A stretch of 64,000 nt of DNA from Streptomyces capillispiralis. Its GTDB lineage: Bacteria > Actinomycetota > Actinomycetes > Streptomycetales > Streptomycetaceae. Every line of letters starts with the position of its first letter. The first letter of the stretch is position 1. Location of the stretch: assembly GCF_007829875.1 (NCBI RefSeq), contig NZ_VIWV01000001.1, forward strand, positions 5,488,501 to 5,552,500, in the 5' to 3' direction. Below the pieces are notes generated by a model. That model made no database searches, had not been told where the DNA came from, and was given only the letters and a program-made list of their open reading frames with translations. Positions 18,506 through 26,610 of the stretch are shown here, one piece after another. The position numbers and the translations under genes were made by a program.

Positions 18506-18916
18506 CCCGTCCGCCGCCGCCCGGCGCTCCCGCCACCGCCGTACCACGTCCTCGACGTCGTAGGGCTTCATTCCCAGCGGGGGGCCGGGCGGCGGCTTGA
18601 ACATCATGTCGCGGATCTTCGCGTTGACCTCGGTGAGGATCTTCCGCACGATCCGCTCCGAGGGGGCCGCGTACGCGGCCTCCAGCGCGTCCTCCGCCTC
18701 CTTGCGCAGGGCCAGCGTCGGCGGCAGCACCGAGAAGCCCTCGCGGGCCATCTTCCGCTTGACCCACCACAGTTCGTCGTACGCGGTCTCCACCTCGCGC
18801 GGCAGCGGTTTGCCCGCTCCCGGCAGCCGTTCGAACTCGCCGCGCGCGTCGGCGTCGCGGATCTGCTTGTCGACCCAGCTTTCGAAGTCGACCCCCGGTG
18901 GCTTTCGCTCGGTCAT
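18494..18916 (-). CDS. DUF1992 (DnaJ-homologue subfamily C member 28 domain) protein
   Basis: A 140-residue soluble protein with the DUF1992 core: ESWVDKQIRDADARGEF, then LPGAGKPLP, and a Trp-containing helix DELWWVKRKMAREGFS. The family is found in bacteria and as a domain of the eukaryotic DNAJC28 protein; its function is unknown and no J domain is present here. ATG 18916; CACAAT about 7 bp upstream fits a leaderless promoter. Its stop overlaps the convergent upstream gene by 12 bp. Confidence 0.9.
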   Translation of the reverse strand: MTERKPPGVDFESWVDKQIRDADARGEFERLPGAGKPLPREVETAYDELWWVKRKMAREGFSVLPPTLALRKEAEDALEAAYAAPSERIVRKILTEVNAKIRDMMFKPPPGPPLGMKPYDVEDVVRRWRERRAAADGSDA

Positions 18917-19060
18917 GAGGCCATTGTGCCGGACGCCACGGAGCCGGGCGTTTTATCATTCGGCGGCGGCGAGCAGATCCGGCCGCCGCACACGGCCGTT
19001 CCCGGCCGCCGCCGGTCCCGGGCCCGTCCGGCCCGCCAGGACGTCTCAGGAGGAGCGCAC

Positions 19061-19453
19061 GTGCTCGAACTCACCATGGCCGCGGTGTCCGCGGCGGAAG
19101 CGGGCGCCACGGCCGGCATGCTCATGGCCGACGCGCCCGACGAGCCGGGCACCGTGCTCCGGGTGGGCCGGGACAAGACGGTGTGCCGGCTCTCCACGCC
19201 GGACGACTGGCTGTTCGTCTCCCGCGTCCACCTGGAGTTCCAGTGCGCGCAGGACGGGACCTGGCAGCTGACCTGGCTGCGCGGTTCCCTGCCCGAGCCG
19301 TCCTGCGAAGTCCGGCTGACCCTCGGGGAGTACGCCCACCCGGTCGCCTACGGCGGCACCGTCGCGCTGCCCCGCGGCGGCAGCGGTGAGGTCGTCGTCC
19401 AGGACCCCACCGCCCCGCGCAGCGTCAACGTGGGCTTCTACCACGAGGTGTGA
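19061..19453 (+). CDS. FHA-domain protein
   Basis: A 130-residue protein with a forkhead-associated fold. The phosphothreonine-binding residues are visible in VLRVGRDKTVCRLS (Gly-Arg) and FVSRVHLEFQC (Ser-x-x-His). The rest is beta-rich and ends SVNVGFYHEV. FHA domains bind phospho-Thr targets of Ser/Thr kinases; no kinase gene is adjacent. GTG 19061 is set by the strong TCAGGAGGAG site 6 bp upstream. The 144-bp gap before it contains TATCAT at 18953-18958, which could be a -10. Convergent with the O-methyltransferase gene. Confidence 0.85.
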   Translation: MLELTMAAVSAAEAGATAGMLMADAPDEPGTVLRVGRDKTVCRLSTPDDWLFVSRVHLEFQCAQDGTWQLTWLRGSLPEPSCEVRLTLGEYAHPVAYGGTVALPRGGSGEVVVQDPTAPRSVNVGFYHEV

Positions 19454-19469
19454 GGCGTCCCGCCCCCGG

Positions 19470-20147
19470 TCACGCCAGCACGCGGGCCAGCGCGAAACCG
19501 TCGTACGCCTTGGCGCCGACCGTCTGGATCGCCGTGCCGCTCAGCCGGGGGTGGCTGCCGATCATGTCGAGGGCGGCGCGGGTGCCCACCACGTCCGGGT
19601 CGGTGTTGGCCGGGTCGGCGACCCGGCCGCCCCGGACGACGTTGTCGAGGACGATCAGGCTGCCCGTGCTGGTCAGCCGGAGCGCCCACTCCATGTAGTG
19701 CGGGTTGTTCACCTTGTCGGCGTCGATGAAGACCAGGTCGAACGGGGGCGGGTTCTCGTCGGCCAGCTGCGGCAGCGAGCCCAGTGCCGCGCCCACCCGC
19801 ACCTCGACCTGCTGGTCGAGTCCCGCGCGGGCGATGTTGCGGACCGCGACCTCGGCGTGCCGGGGGTCGTACTCCAGGGAGATCAGCCGCCCGTCGGCCG
19901 GGAGGGCGCGGCCCAGCCAGATGGTGCTGTAGCCGCCGAGGGTGCCGATCTCCAGGATGTGCCGGGCCCCCTGCACCTGTGCGAGGAGTTGCAGCAGCTT
20001 GCCCTGCAGCGGTGAGACGGCGATGGCCGGGAGTCCGGCGGCGTCGCTGTCGCGCAGGGCGGCCGCCAGGGCGTCGTCCGGGGCGTCGGGCAGGAGGCGG
20101 TCGGTGAAGTAGGCGTCCACCTCGTGCCAGAGCTGCGGCTCGCTCAT
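19470..20147 (-). CDS. SAM-dependent O-methyltransferase (CCoAOMT-like, family 3)
   Basis: A 225-residue class I methyltransferase of the O-methyltransferase_3/caffeoyl-CoA type. SAM motif I is LEIGTLGGYST (about 66-76), the acidic motif II is SLEYD, and the metal-binding VFIDADK with LDNVVRGG supplies divalent-cation ligands. Bacterial relatives methylate small catechols or unknown cell metabolites. ATG 20147. A 15-bp palindrome 25 bp upstream suggests repression by a TetR/MarR-type protein. Confidence 0.92.
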   Translation of the reverse strand: MSEPQLWHEVDAYFTDRLLPDAPDDALAAALRDSDAAGLPAIAVSPLQGKLLQLLAQVQGARHILEIGTLGGYSTIWLGRALPADGRLISLEYDPRHAEVAVRNIARAGLDQQVEVRVGAALGSLPQLADENPPPFDLVFIDADKVNNPHYMEWALRLTSTGSLIVLDNVVRGGRVADPANTDPDVVGTRAALDMIGSHPRLSGTAIQTVGAKAYDGFALARVLA

Positions 20148-20171
20148 GCACCTGTACCTTCCGTACGGCTA

Positions 20172-20186
20172 GTTAGGCTCTCTAAC
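20172..20186. promoter_or_regulatory. Putative operator upstream of O-methyltransferase
   Basis: GTTAGGCTCTCTAAC: 5-bp perfect arms GTTAG/CTAAC around a 5-bp centre. Located 25-39 bp upstream of the ATG of the leftward gene, where a repressor would block transcription. No regulator gene lies next to it. Confidence 0.5.
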
Positions 20187-20226
20187 CAGTTCCGCCAGCG
20201 AAGATACGCCGTGCGTTCGCTTTCCG

Positions 20227-21663
20227 TCAGGCCTTTTCCCGGTGTGTCCCGGCCTCCAGCGACGGTGCCGAACCCGGCAGCGGGCGGCCCGCCGACTCGG
20301 CCATGCGCCACACCGCGAACCCGCCGATCACGGCCGCCGCCATCATGTAGTAGGCGGGCATCATCATGTCGCCGGTCGCGCCGATCAGGGCCGTCACCAC
20401 CAGCGGGGTGGTCCCGCCGAACAGGGACACCGAGACGTTGAAGCCGATCGACAGCGAGCCGTAGCGCACCCGGGTCGGGAACAGCGCGGGAAGCGCCGAC
20501 GGCATGGCCGCGGTGAAGCAGACCAGCAGCAGGCCGAGCGCGCCCATGCCGGCGGCGACCGCGAGCAGCCCGCCGTCACGGATCAGCAGCAGCGCCGGCA
20601 CGGACAGCACCAGGAACCCGGCGCAGCCGGCCGCGATCACCGGACGGCGGCCGACCCGGTCGGTCAGCGCACCGGCGAACGGCTGGACGATCATCATCAG
20701 GACCATCACGCCGAGCACGACGACCAGGCCGTGCGTGGCGTCGTAGCCCAGCTCGCTGGTCAGGTAGCTCGGCATGTACGACAGCAGCATGTAGTCGGTG
20801 ACGTTGAAGACGAGGACCAGGCCCACGCACAGCAGCAGCGCGCGCCACTGGCCGGTCACCATCTCCCGCAGCGGCACCTTCGGGCGGCTGCTCTCCGCCT
20901 TCTCGAGCTCGGCGGCGAACGCCGGGGTCTCCTCCAGGCGCATCCGCAGGTAGAGGCCGATGATGCCCATCGGCCCGGCGATCAGGAACGGGATCCGCCA
21001 GCCCCACGACAACAGGTCGTCCGAGGACAGCAGGGCGGTCATCAGCGTGACCAGGCCCGCGCCGCCGATGTACCCGGCGAGCGTGCCGAACTCCAGCCAG
21101 CTGCCGAGGAAGCCGCGCCGCCGGTCGGGGGCGTACTCGGCGATGAAGGTGGAGGCGCCGGCGTACTCGCCGCCGGTGGAGAAGCCCTGCACCAGCCGGG
21201 CCGCGAGCAGCAGGACCGGGGCACCGACGCCGATCGCGGCGTACGAGGGGATCAGGCCGATGGCGAAGGTGCCCGCCGCCATCATGATCATCGTGAGGGC
21301 GAGGACCTTCTGCCGTCCCACCCGGTCGCCGAGCGGGCCGAAGACCATGCCGCCGAGCGGGCGGACCAGGAAGGCCGCGGCGAACGCGCCGAACGTGGAC
21401 AGCAGCTGGGCGGTGGGGTTGCCCGAGGGGAAGAAGACCTTGCCCAGGGTGACCGCGATGTAGCTGTAGACACCGAAGTCGAACCATTCCATCGCGTTGC
21501 CCAGGGCGGCCGCCTTCACGGCACGCCGGACGAGCGCGGGGTCGGTGACGGTGGGGGAGACGGTGGACGGGTCGGGCGCCTGCGCGGAGCCGGTCCTCCG
21601 GGGGGAGGGGGAGCCGGCCGGATGAGGGGCGACGTGGGGAGTGGCGACTGGGGCAGTCGACAA
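20227..21663 (-). CDS. MFS metabolite:H+ symporter (MHS family, ProP/KgtP-like)
   Basis: A 478-residue transporter with about 12 membrane segments. It carries the MHS-family signature GNAMEWFDFGVYSY near residue 56, motif A in PLGDRVGRQKVL, and GFSTGGEYAGASTFIAEY. MHS members import osmolytes or organic acids (proline, betaine, citrate, alpha-ketoglutarate) with protons. The exact substrate is open. The start is uncertain: TTG 21663 is the only plausible codon before the first membrane segment and lacks a strong ribosome site. A long cytoplasmic Pro-rich N-terminus results. Confidence 0.9.
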   Translation of the reverse strand: MSTAPVATPHVAPHPAGSPSPRRTGSAQAPDPSTVSPTVTDPALVRRAVKAAALGNAMEWFDFGVYSYIAVTLGKVFFPSGNPTAQLLSTFGAFAAAFLVRPLGGMVFGPLGDRVGRQKVLALTMIMMAAGTFAIGLIPSYAAIGVGAPVLLLAARLVQGFSTGGEYAGASTFIAEYAPDRRRGFLGSWLEFGTLAGYIGGAGLVTLMTALLSSDDLLSWGWRIPFLIAGPMGIIGLYLRMRLEETPAFAAELEKAESSRPKVPLREMVTGQWRALLLCVGLVLVFNVTDYMLLSYMPSYLTSELGYDATHGLVVVLGVMVLMMIVQPFAGALTDRVGRRPVIAAGCAGFLVLSVPALLLIRDGGLLAVAAGMGALGLLLVCFTAAMPSALPALFPTRVRYGSLSIGFNVSVSLFGGTTPLVVTALIGATGDMMMPAYYMMAAAVIGGFAVWRMAESAGRPLPGSAPSLEAGTHREKA

Positions 21664-22057
21664 AACTTCGCTCGCCTACCTTTCGACGGGGACAGGGACA
21701 CGGGACCGCGCGGCGGCGCTGTCGGCGGACCGACGAAGCGACGATAGGCGCCGTTGGCCCCTCTACGGGCGGTACGCACTCAGCTGCACACGGCACATGA
21801 ACGCGGTGTGTGCAGGCACGCAGCCCCGCCCCGCGGCCCGGTGGCCGTCCCCCCGCTGTGATGCTTCTCGCGTCCGTCGCGGGCAACCCCGACCCCCTCG
21901 GACTATCGTCATCCGGACAAAAGCGAGAGGGCCGTCAGGTGAAGCCGCGGTTGCCTGCGTCCCTCTCCGGGGGAGGTGCGAGCTCATAGGGTTCGCAGAG
22001 TGCACCCCCGCGTGCGCGGCGCGCGCGGGACACGACGGGGCGGGAGGCCGACGAGGC
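21664..22057. other. Divergent intergenic region, no gene seen
   Basis: This 394-bp region separates the leftward MHS transporter from the rightward GT87-PAP2 gene. A CTATCGT hexamer at 21903-21909 is a possible -10 for the rightward gene. A TAGGGT followed by GTG at 22000 looks like a leaderless start but is out of frame with the real gene. No riboswitch, tRNA or protein with family features was found. Confidence 0.5.
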
Positions 22058-24109
22058 GTGGCGAATGCGGAGCACAGCGGACGACCGGCGGAGCCCTTCG
22101 GAGCGACGGCCGTCGGCGGCACCCGGGCGCGGCTGCGCGCGGCGCGCCTCGGACTGTGGATACTCGCCGCCGTCCTCGCCGTGCGCCAGCTCGCCGTCGT
22201 CCTCACCACCCCGCGCGGGGAGCGGCTGACCGACCTGGAGACCTGGGTGGGCCCCGAGGGCGTGCTGCACGTCAGCGGCTCCCTCTACGACTCCACCCGC
22301 TTCACCGGCACCCCCTTCGGCGGGCTCGTCCTCAAACCGCTCACCCGGTCGGCCGAACAGGCCCTCGGGTGGGGCTGGACCTTCGGCACCCTCTTACTCG
22401 TCGTCGCCCTCGGCGTGATCGCCGCCCGCGCCCTGCCGCAACCGGTCGGCCGGCGCACCGCGCTGCTCGCCGCGCCCGTCGCCATCAGTTTGCTCATGCT
22501 GTCCCTGCCGGTGCGCAACACCCTCTGGCTCGGCCAGACCAGCATCATCCCGGTCCTGCTCGTCCTGCTGGGCTGCTTCGTCGCCCACGGCCAGCGCACC
22601 AGCGGCACCCTGATCGGCGTCGCCGCCGCCCTCCAGCCGACCCTGCTGCTCTTCGCGCCGCTGCTGTGGTTCACCGGCCGCCGCCGGGCCGCCACCGCCA
22701 CCGGCGTCACCTTCGCCGCGGCCACCGCGCTCGCCAGGGCCGCCATGCCCCGGGACTCCCACACCTACTGGGTGCACCACATGGCGGGCGTCGGCCTCGG
22801 CGGCCCCGCCGACGACCTCGCCAACCAGTCCCTGCACGGCGCCCTGCTCCGGCTCGGCCTCGAAGGCCCCCTGGAGATCGGCCTCTTCCTGCTGCTCGGC
22901 GCGGCGGTCGTCACCCTCGGCGTCCGGCGCGCCGTCCGCTACGCCCGCGACGGCCAGCTGCTGCTCGCGGTCGCCGTCACCGGCTGCACCGCCATAGCGG
23001 TGTCCCCGACCGCCTGGCAGCACCAGCTGCTGTGGGTGCTGCCGGCCGTCGTCGGCCGGGTCGGCAAACGCGCCTCCGACCGGCTGCTGTGGCCCGTCGC
23101 CGTCGTCCTGGCCATGACCCTGCCCGCCAAGATGATGCTGCCGAACATGGCGGCGCTGTACCCGCTGCGCGACAACGTCGTCCTCCTCGCCGCGCTGGCC
23201 GCCGCCACCGCCGTCCCCTTCCTGTCCCGCACCTCGCCGTACTTCAGCTCACCCGTCCCCGCCCAGTACGCCCCGCCGGTCCCCACCCGCTTCGCGTTCG
23301 TCCCGCTGCTGCCCTTCCTGCGCCGGGTGCTCACCCGCCCCAACCTGCTCCTGGAACTGCTGCTGATCCGCGTCACCTACGCCGCGTACGCCAAGGTCCG
23401 CCTCGCCGCGACCGGCGGCAGCAACTCGGCGGGCCGGGCCCGCGCCGAGGAACACGGCCACCAGATCCTCGACCTCGAACGCGTGTTCCACCTGGACATC
23501 GAGCACGCCGTCAATCACGCCGTGGTGAAGATCGGCTGGCTGCGCGAGTTCTTCGACTTCTACTACACGTCGTTCCACTTCATCGTCCCGCTGACCGTCC
23601 TCGGCCTGCTCTACTGGCGGCGCCCCGTCGACTACCGCTGGGCCCGCGCCGGCCTCGGCTTCGCCACCCTGCTCGCCCTGGTCGGCTTCTGGCTCTACCC
23701 GCTCGCCCCGCCCCGCCTGATGCCGGACCTCGGCATCATCGACACGGTCCACGGGGTGCAGGACTTCACCCAGCCGGACTACGGCACCCTGACCGCCCTC
23801 ACCAACCAGTACGCGGCGATGCCGTCGCTGCACTTCGGCTGGTCCCTGTGGTGCGGCCTGGTCATCGCGGTCATCGCGCCGAAGACGTGGATGAAGGCGG
23901 TGGGCCTGCTCCACCCCCTCTTCACGGCCTCGGCGATCGTCGCCACCGGCAACCACTGGGTGCTGGACGCGGCCGGCGGCGCGCTCGTCGTCGGCGCCGG
24001 CTTCGCCCTGACGTACCTGCTCCAGGGCCCGCGCGCCCGTACGGCCGCGCCCGCCGCCGCACTCGGCAGCGAGCCGTCGGTGCCGGAGAAGGACCGCACT
24101 CCGAGCTGA
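22058..24109 (+). CDS. Bifunctional GT87-family mannosyltransferase / PAP2-superfamily protein
   Basis: A 683-residue polytopic membrane protein fusing two domains. Residues about 30-400 match the GT87 (DUF2029) family of polyprenyl-phosphate-mannose-dependent glycosyltransferases (about ten membrane segments, GQTSIIPVLLVLLG). Residues about 430-660 are a PAP2-type membrane phosphatase or inositol-phosphotransferase domain with MPSLHFGWSLWCG (about 587) and GNHWVLDAAGG (about 631), the catalytic His/Asp motifs. Likely role: building mannosylated phospholipids or lipoglycans at the outer membrane face. GTG 22058 chosen by a GGAGG upstream; other starts extend into non-membrane sequence. Confidence 0.88.
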   Translation: MANAEHSGRPAEPFGATAVGGTRARLRAARLGLWILAAVLAVRQLAVVLTTPRGERLTDLETWVGPEGVLHVSGSLYDSTRFTGTPFGGLVLKPLTRSAEQALGWGWTFGTLLLVVALGVIAARALPQPVGRRTALLAAPVAISLLMLSLPVRNTLWLGQTSIIPVLLVLLGCFVAHGQRTSGTLIGVAAALQPTLLLFAPLLWFTGRRRAATATGVTFAAATALARAAMPRDSHTYWVHHMAGVGLGGPADDLANQSLHGALLRLGLEGPLEIGLFLLLGAAVVTLGVRRAVRYARDGQLLLAVAVTGCTAIAVSPTAWQHQLLWVLPAVVGRVGKRASDRLLWPVAVVLAMTLPAKMMLPNMAALYPLRDNVVLLAALAAATAVPFLSRTSPYFSSPVPAQYAPPVPTRFAFVPLLPFLRRVLTRPNLLLELLLIRVTYAAYAKVRLAATGGSNSAGRARAEEHGHQILDLERVFHLDIEHAVNHAVVKIGWLREFFDFYYTSFHFIVPLTVLGLLYWRRPVDYRWARAGLGFATLLALVGFWLYPLAPPRLMPDLGIIDTVHGVQDFTQPDYGTLTALTNQYAAMPSLHFGWSLWCGLVIAVIAPKTWMKAVGLLHPLFTASAIVATGNHWVLDAAGGALVVGAGFALTYLLQGPRARTAAPAAALGSEPSVPEKDRTPS

Positions 24110-24187
24110 TCCGGTACCCGTCCGGCGCCGCGTGTGGAAGCCGGGACGGTGCAGCGGCGGACACCAGGGGTGGGGTAAACGCGTGAA

Positions 24188-24255
24188 CACTTCACCGCCG
24201 ACTGTTGCTCCACTGCTCAGTTGAGCGGCTTGTGGGCACTTCAGCCCCGACTGTT
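24188..24255. repeat. Pair of 19-bp direct repeats between convergent genes
   Basis: CACTTCACCGCCGACTGTT (24188-24206) and CACTTCAGCCCCGACTGTT (24237-24255) differ at 2 positions and are 49 bp apart. Between them is the dyad GCTCAGTTGAGC. The whole 24110-24317 gap contains no gene; both neighbours point into it. Confidence 0.7.
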
Positions 24256-24317
24256 CACCGTTCTCAAAACACAACCTCTCTTCCTGTGCCGGTCGCCGAG
24301 ACGCGGCCGCGCAACCG

Positions 24318-24746
24318 TCAACGCCGGTGAGCCGCGCCGCACTCGAACCACACGGTCTTCCCGCCACCGGGCTCGGGCTCCACACCCCAGGTGTCGCTCA
24401 CCGCGTCGAGCAGTGCGAGCCCTCTTCCGTGCTCGGAGTCGAGCGCCAATCCGACCGGCACGCGCGGCAGTTCGTCGCAGCCGTCGGTCACCTCCACCCG
24501 CATCCCGCCCGGCAACCGCAGCAGCAGCACGACACAGCGCCGGTCCGGGACGTGGCGCACGACGTTGGCGAGCAATTCGGTCACGCCCAGTTCCACGGCG
24601 TCGGCCAACTCGGCCATCTCCCACTCGCGCAGGAGCGACCGCGCGATGCGCCGGACATGCCGTGCCGAGTGCTCACCGACGGTCAGGCGCAGCGTGTACT
24701 GGGCACCACGTGGGGCGAGAAGAGCCGGAGCAATGTTTTCGTTCAC
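24318..24746 (-). CDS. RsbW-like ATP-binding protein (HATPase_c_2)
   Basis: A 142-residue GHKL-fold protein with N box ELGVTELLANVVRH (about 53-66), G1-like VEVTDGCDELP, G2 HGRGLALLDAVSD and a terminal strand KTVWFECG. Such stand-alone proteins are anti-sigma-factor-like kinases or regulators in Streptomyces, often beside Scr1-type HTH and DUF397 genes, as here. GTG 24746 start; GGAGG lies about 13 bp upstream, longer than usual. Divergent from the HTH gene across 91 bp. Confidence 0.88.
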   Translation of the reverse strand: MNENIAPALLAPRGAQYTLRLTVGEHSARHVRRIARSLLREWEMAELADAVELGVTELLANVVRHVPDRRCVVLLLRLPGGMRVEVTDGCDELPRVPVGLALDSEHGRGLALLDAVSDTWGVEPEPGGGKTVWFECGAAHRR

Positions 24747-24837
24747 GGCACAAGGCTGACCTCCACTGACTACGCTCGGCTACAGCACGAATACAACCGG
24801 TTCCCCCGTGGACCGAGTTGCGCGAAAGGGGCTGCGC

Positions 24838-25686
24838 GTGACCCACATCAACGTCCTCGACCCGGGCGCGTCTCCGCTGGACTACTACGGCTTCGAGCTG
24901 CGCCGTCACCGGGAGGCCGCCGGCCTCACCCAGCGGCAACTCGGGGACATCGTCAACTACACGGGCTCCCTGGTCGGCCAGATCGAGACGGCGAGGAAAC
25001 TGCCGACGGCCGAGTTCAGCGAGCGGGTGGACGCGGCGCTGGGGACGGGCGGACTGCTGTCCCGCCTCGTCACCCTGGTGATGCGCAGCCAACTCCCGTC
25101 CTGGTTCCAGCAGGTGGCCGAGCTGGAGTCACGAGCGGTGGAGATCTGTACGTTCCAGACGCACATGGTCCACGGTCTCCTCCAGACCCCGGCCTATGCG
25201 CGTGCGGTGCTCGGCGCCCTGGACGACACCGACCTCGACGACCGGACGGCGGTACGGCTGGCTCGGCAGCGGATCTTCGAGAAGGCGGAACCGCCGACCT
25301 CCTGGTCGATCCTCAGCGAAGCCGCGCTGTACCAGCGGATCGGCGGGGCCGAGGTCATGAAGGGGCAACTGGCCCACTTGTTGTCCTTCGCGGGCAACCC
25401 ACGGGTCAACGTGCAGGTGCTGCCCTTTTCGGCCGGGGCTCATGCCGGGCTGACAGGCTCATTCAACCTCTACCGCTTCGCCGGCGACCCGGACATTGTC
25501 TACATGGAGGGCTATGGGAGCGGGCATCCGACCGCGAATCCGGAAACCGTCAGGAACTGTTCGCTCCGTTACGATCACCTCCAGGCAGCCGCCCTGCCTC
25601 TACGGGACTCGGCGGAGCTGATCCGACGTGTGATGGAGGAGCGCTATGGAGAGCACCGCGATTCCGGCCGGGATCCAGTGGCGTAA
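24838..25686 (+). CDS. XRE-family HTH regulator with DUF5753 (Scr1/WhiJ-like)
   Basis: A 282-residue protein with an N-terminal HTH_31-type helix-turn-helix (about 18-70: FELRRHREAAGLTQRQLG, SLVGQIETARKLP) and a DUF5753 effector domain over the rest (FQQVAELESRAVEICTFQ, LQTPAYARAVLG, VQVLPFSAGAH). This pairing with DUF397 is typical of Streptomyces WhiJ/Scr1-type modules, in which the HTH protein represses development-related genes and the small partner modulates it. GTG 24838 follows AAAGGGG by 6 bp; GTG 24808 is a weaker alternative. Confidence 0.92.
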   Translation: MTHINVLDPGASPLDYYGFELRRHREAAGLTQRQLGDIVNYTGSLVGQIETARKLPTAEFSERVDAALGTGGLLSRLVTLVMRSQLPSWFQQVAELESRAVEICTFQTHMVHGLLQTPAYARAVLGALDDTDLDDRTAVRLARQRIFEKAEPPTSWSILSEAALYQRIGGAEVMKGQLAHLLSFAGNPRVNVQVLPFSAGAHAGLTGSFNLYRFAGDPDIVYMEGYGSGHPTANPETVRNCSLRYDHLQAAALPLRDSAELIRRVMEERYGEHRDSGRDPVA

Positions 25687-25858
25687 GTCCAGTTACAGCA
25701 GTGACCAGGGCGGCGACTGTGTGGAGGTGGCCGTGACCCCTCTGTGCATAGCCGTCCGCGACTCCAAGATCCCGACGGAGTCGATCGTCACGGCCCGCCC
25801 CGCCACCTTCGCCGCGTTCCTGAACTGGGCGGCGACCGCACGCCCCGAACTGCCCTGA
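25646..25858 (+). CDS. DUF397 small protein
   Basis: A 70-residue protein with the DUF397 core: WRKSSYSSDQGGDCVEVA, then a strand ending VAVRDSK-type (IAVRDSKIP) and FAAFLNWA. DUF397 proteins are nearly always encoded beside a Scr1-type HTH regulator and appear to act with it as a paired switch. ATG 25646 lies behind GGAGGAG and inside the last 41 bp of the HTH gene, so the pair is translationally coupled. Confidence 0.95.
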   Translation: MESTAIPAGIQWRKSSYSSDQGGDCVEVAVTPLCIAVRDSKIPTESIVTARPATFAAFLNWAATARPELP

Positions 25859-26523
25859 TGCACCACTTCTCCCGCTCCTGGACCGCCCTGCTCGCAGCCG
25901 TCGCGCACCTCTCCGACGAGGACTTCACGCGACCGTCCGGCTGCAAGGGCTGGCTCGTACGGGACCTGGTGTGCCACCTGGTGATCGATGCTCAGGACGT
26001 CCTGATCACCCTCGTCACCCCCGCCGACACCGAACCCACGGCGGACGCGACCACGTACTGGAACCTGGTCGAACCGCCGACCGGTGACGACCCGTTGGAC
26101 GCGTTGATCCCACGGCTGGCCGCCGCGTACGGCGATCCGGGACTGCTCAGGTTCCACCTCGACGACGTCGGTTCCGCGGCGGGCCGGGCCGCCGGACTCG
26201 CCGACCCCGCCGCCCGCGTCAGCACTCAGGACAAAGTCCTGACCGTCGGCGACTACCTCTCCGCGTACGTCCTCGAATGGACCCTGCACCACCTGGACCT
26301 GATCGCCCACCTGCCGTCGGCTCCCGAGCCGCCCCCCGCCCCGCCCGCCGAAACCCTCGCGGCGGCCCGCGCGGCGCTGGAGAGGATCGCCGGAACCCCG
26401 TTCCCCGCCGCGCTCTCCGACACGGACGTCCTGCTGATCGGCACGGGTCGCCGCGCTCCGACCGACTCGGAGAGGTCCACGCTGGCCGGACTCGCCGACA
26501 GGCTTCCGTTCGTCCTCGGCTGA
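25858..26523 (+). CDS. Maleylpyruvate isomerase-type (mycothiol-dependent/DinB-like) protein
   Basis: A 221-residue four-helix-bundle protein of the MDMPI_N/DinB group. The N-terminal helix, the conserved block GWLVRDLVCHLVIDAQD (about 29-45) with a metal-binding-type His, and the second motif ADYLSAYVLEWTLHHLDL-like stretch (about 135-150) supply metal ligands. Relatives use mycothiol for isomerisation or transfer, but many are unassigned. ATG 25858 overlaps the stop of DUF397 (TGATG), so it is the third gene of this operon. Confidence 0.85.
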   Translation: MHHFSRSWTALLAAVAHLSDEDFTRPSGCKGWLVRDLVCHLVIDAQDVLITLVTPADTEPTADATTYWNLVEPPTGDDPLDALIPRLAAAYGDPGLLRFHLDDVGSAAGRAAGLADPAARVSTQDKVLTVGDYLSAYVLEWTLHHLDLIAHLPSAPEPPPAPPAETLAAARAALERIAGTPFPAALSDTDVLLIGTGRRAPTDSERSTLAGLADRLPFVLG

Positions 26524-26556
26524 GGAGGGACCGGAGCGCCGGACAGCGCGCATGGC

Positions 26557-26595
26557 GAAGGCGGCGGCCCCGGGGATCAGGGGGCCGCCGCCTTC
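26557..26595. terminator. Bidirectional terminator
   Basis: Perfect 15-bp stem (GAAGGCGGCGGCCCC, 26557-26571, with 26581-26595) and 9-nt loop. It lies between two convergent genes and serves both. Confidence 0.9.
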
Positions 26596-26610
26596 GGTAC
26601 GGGTGGGCTG

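Noticed and set aside
22000..22002. Leaderless GTG start after TAGGGT for the GT87-PAP2 gene
   Set aside because: It is out of frame with the protein; GTG 22058 is in frame and has GGAGG upstream.
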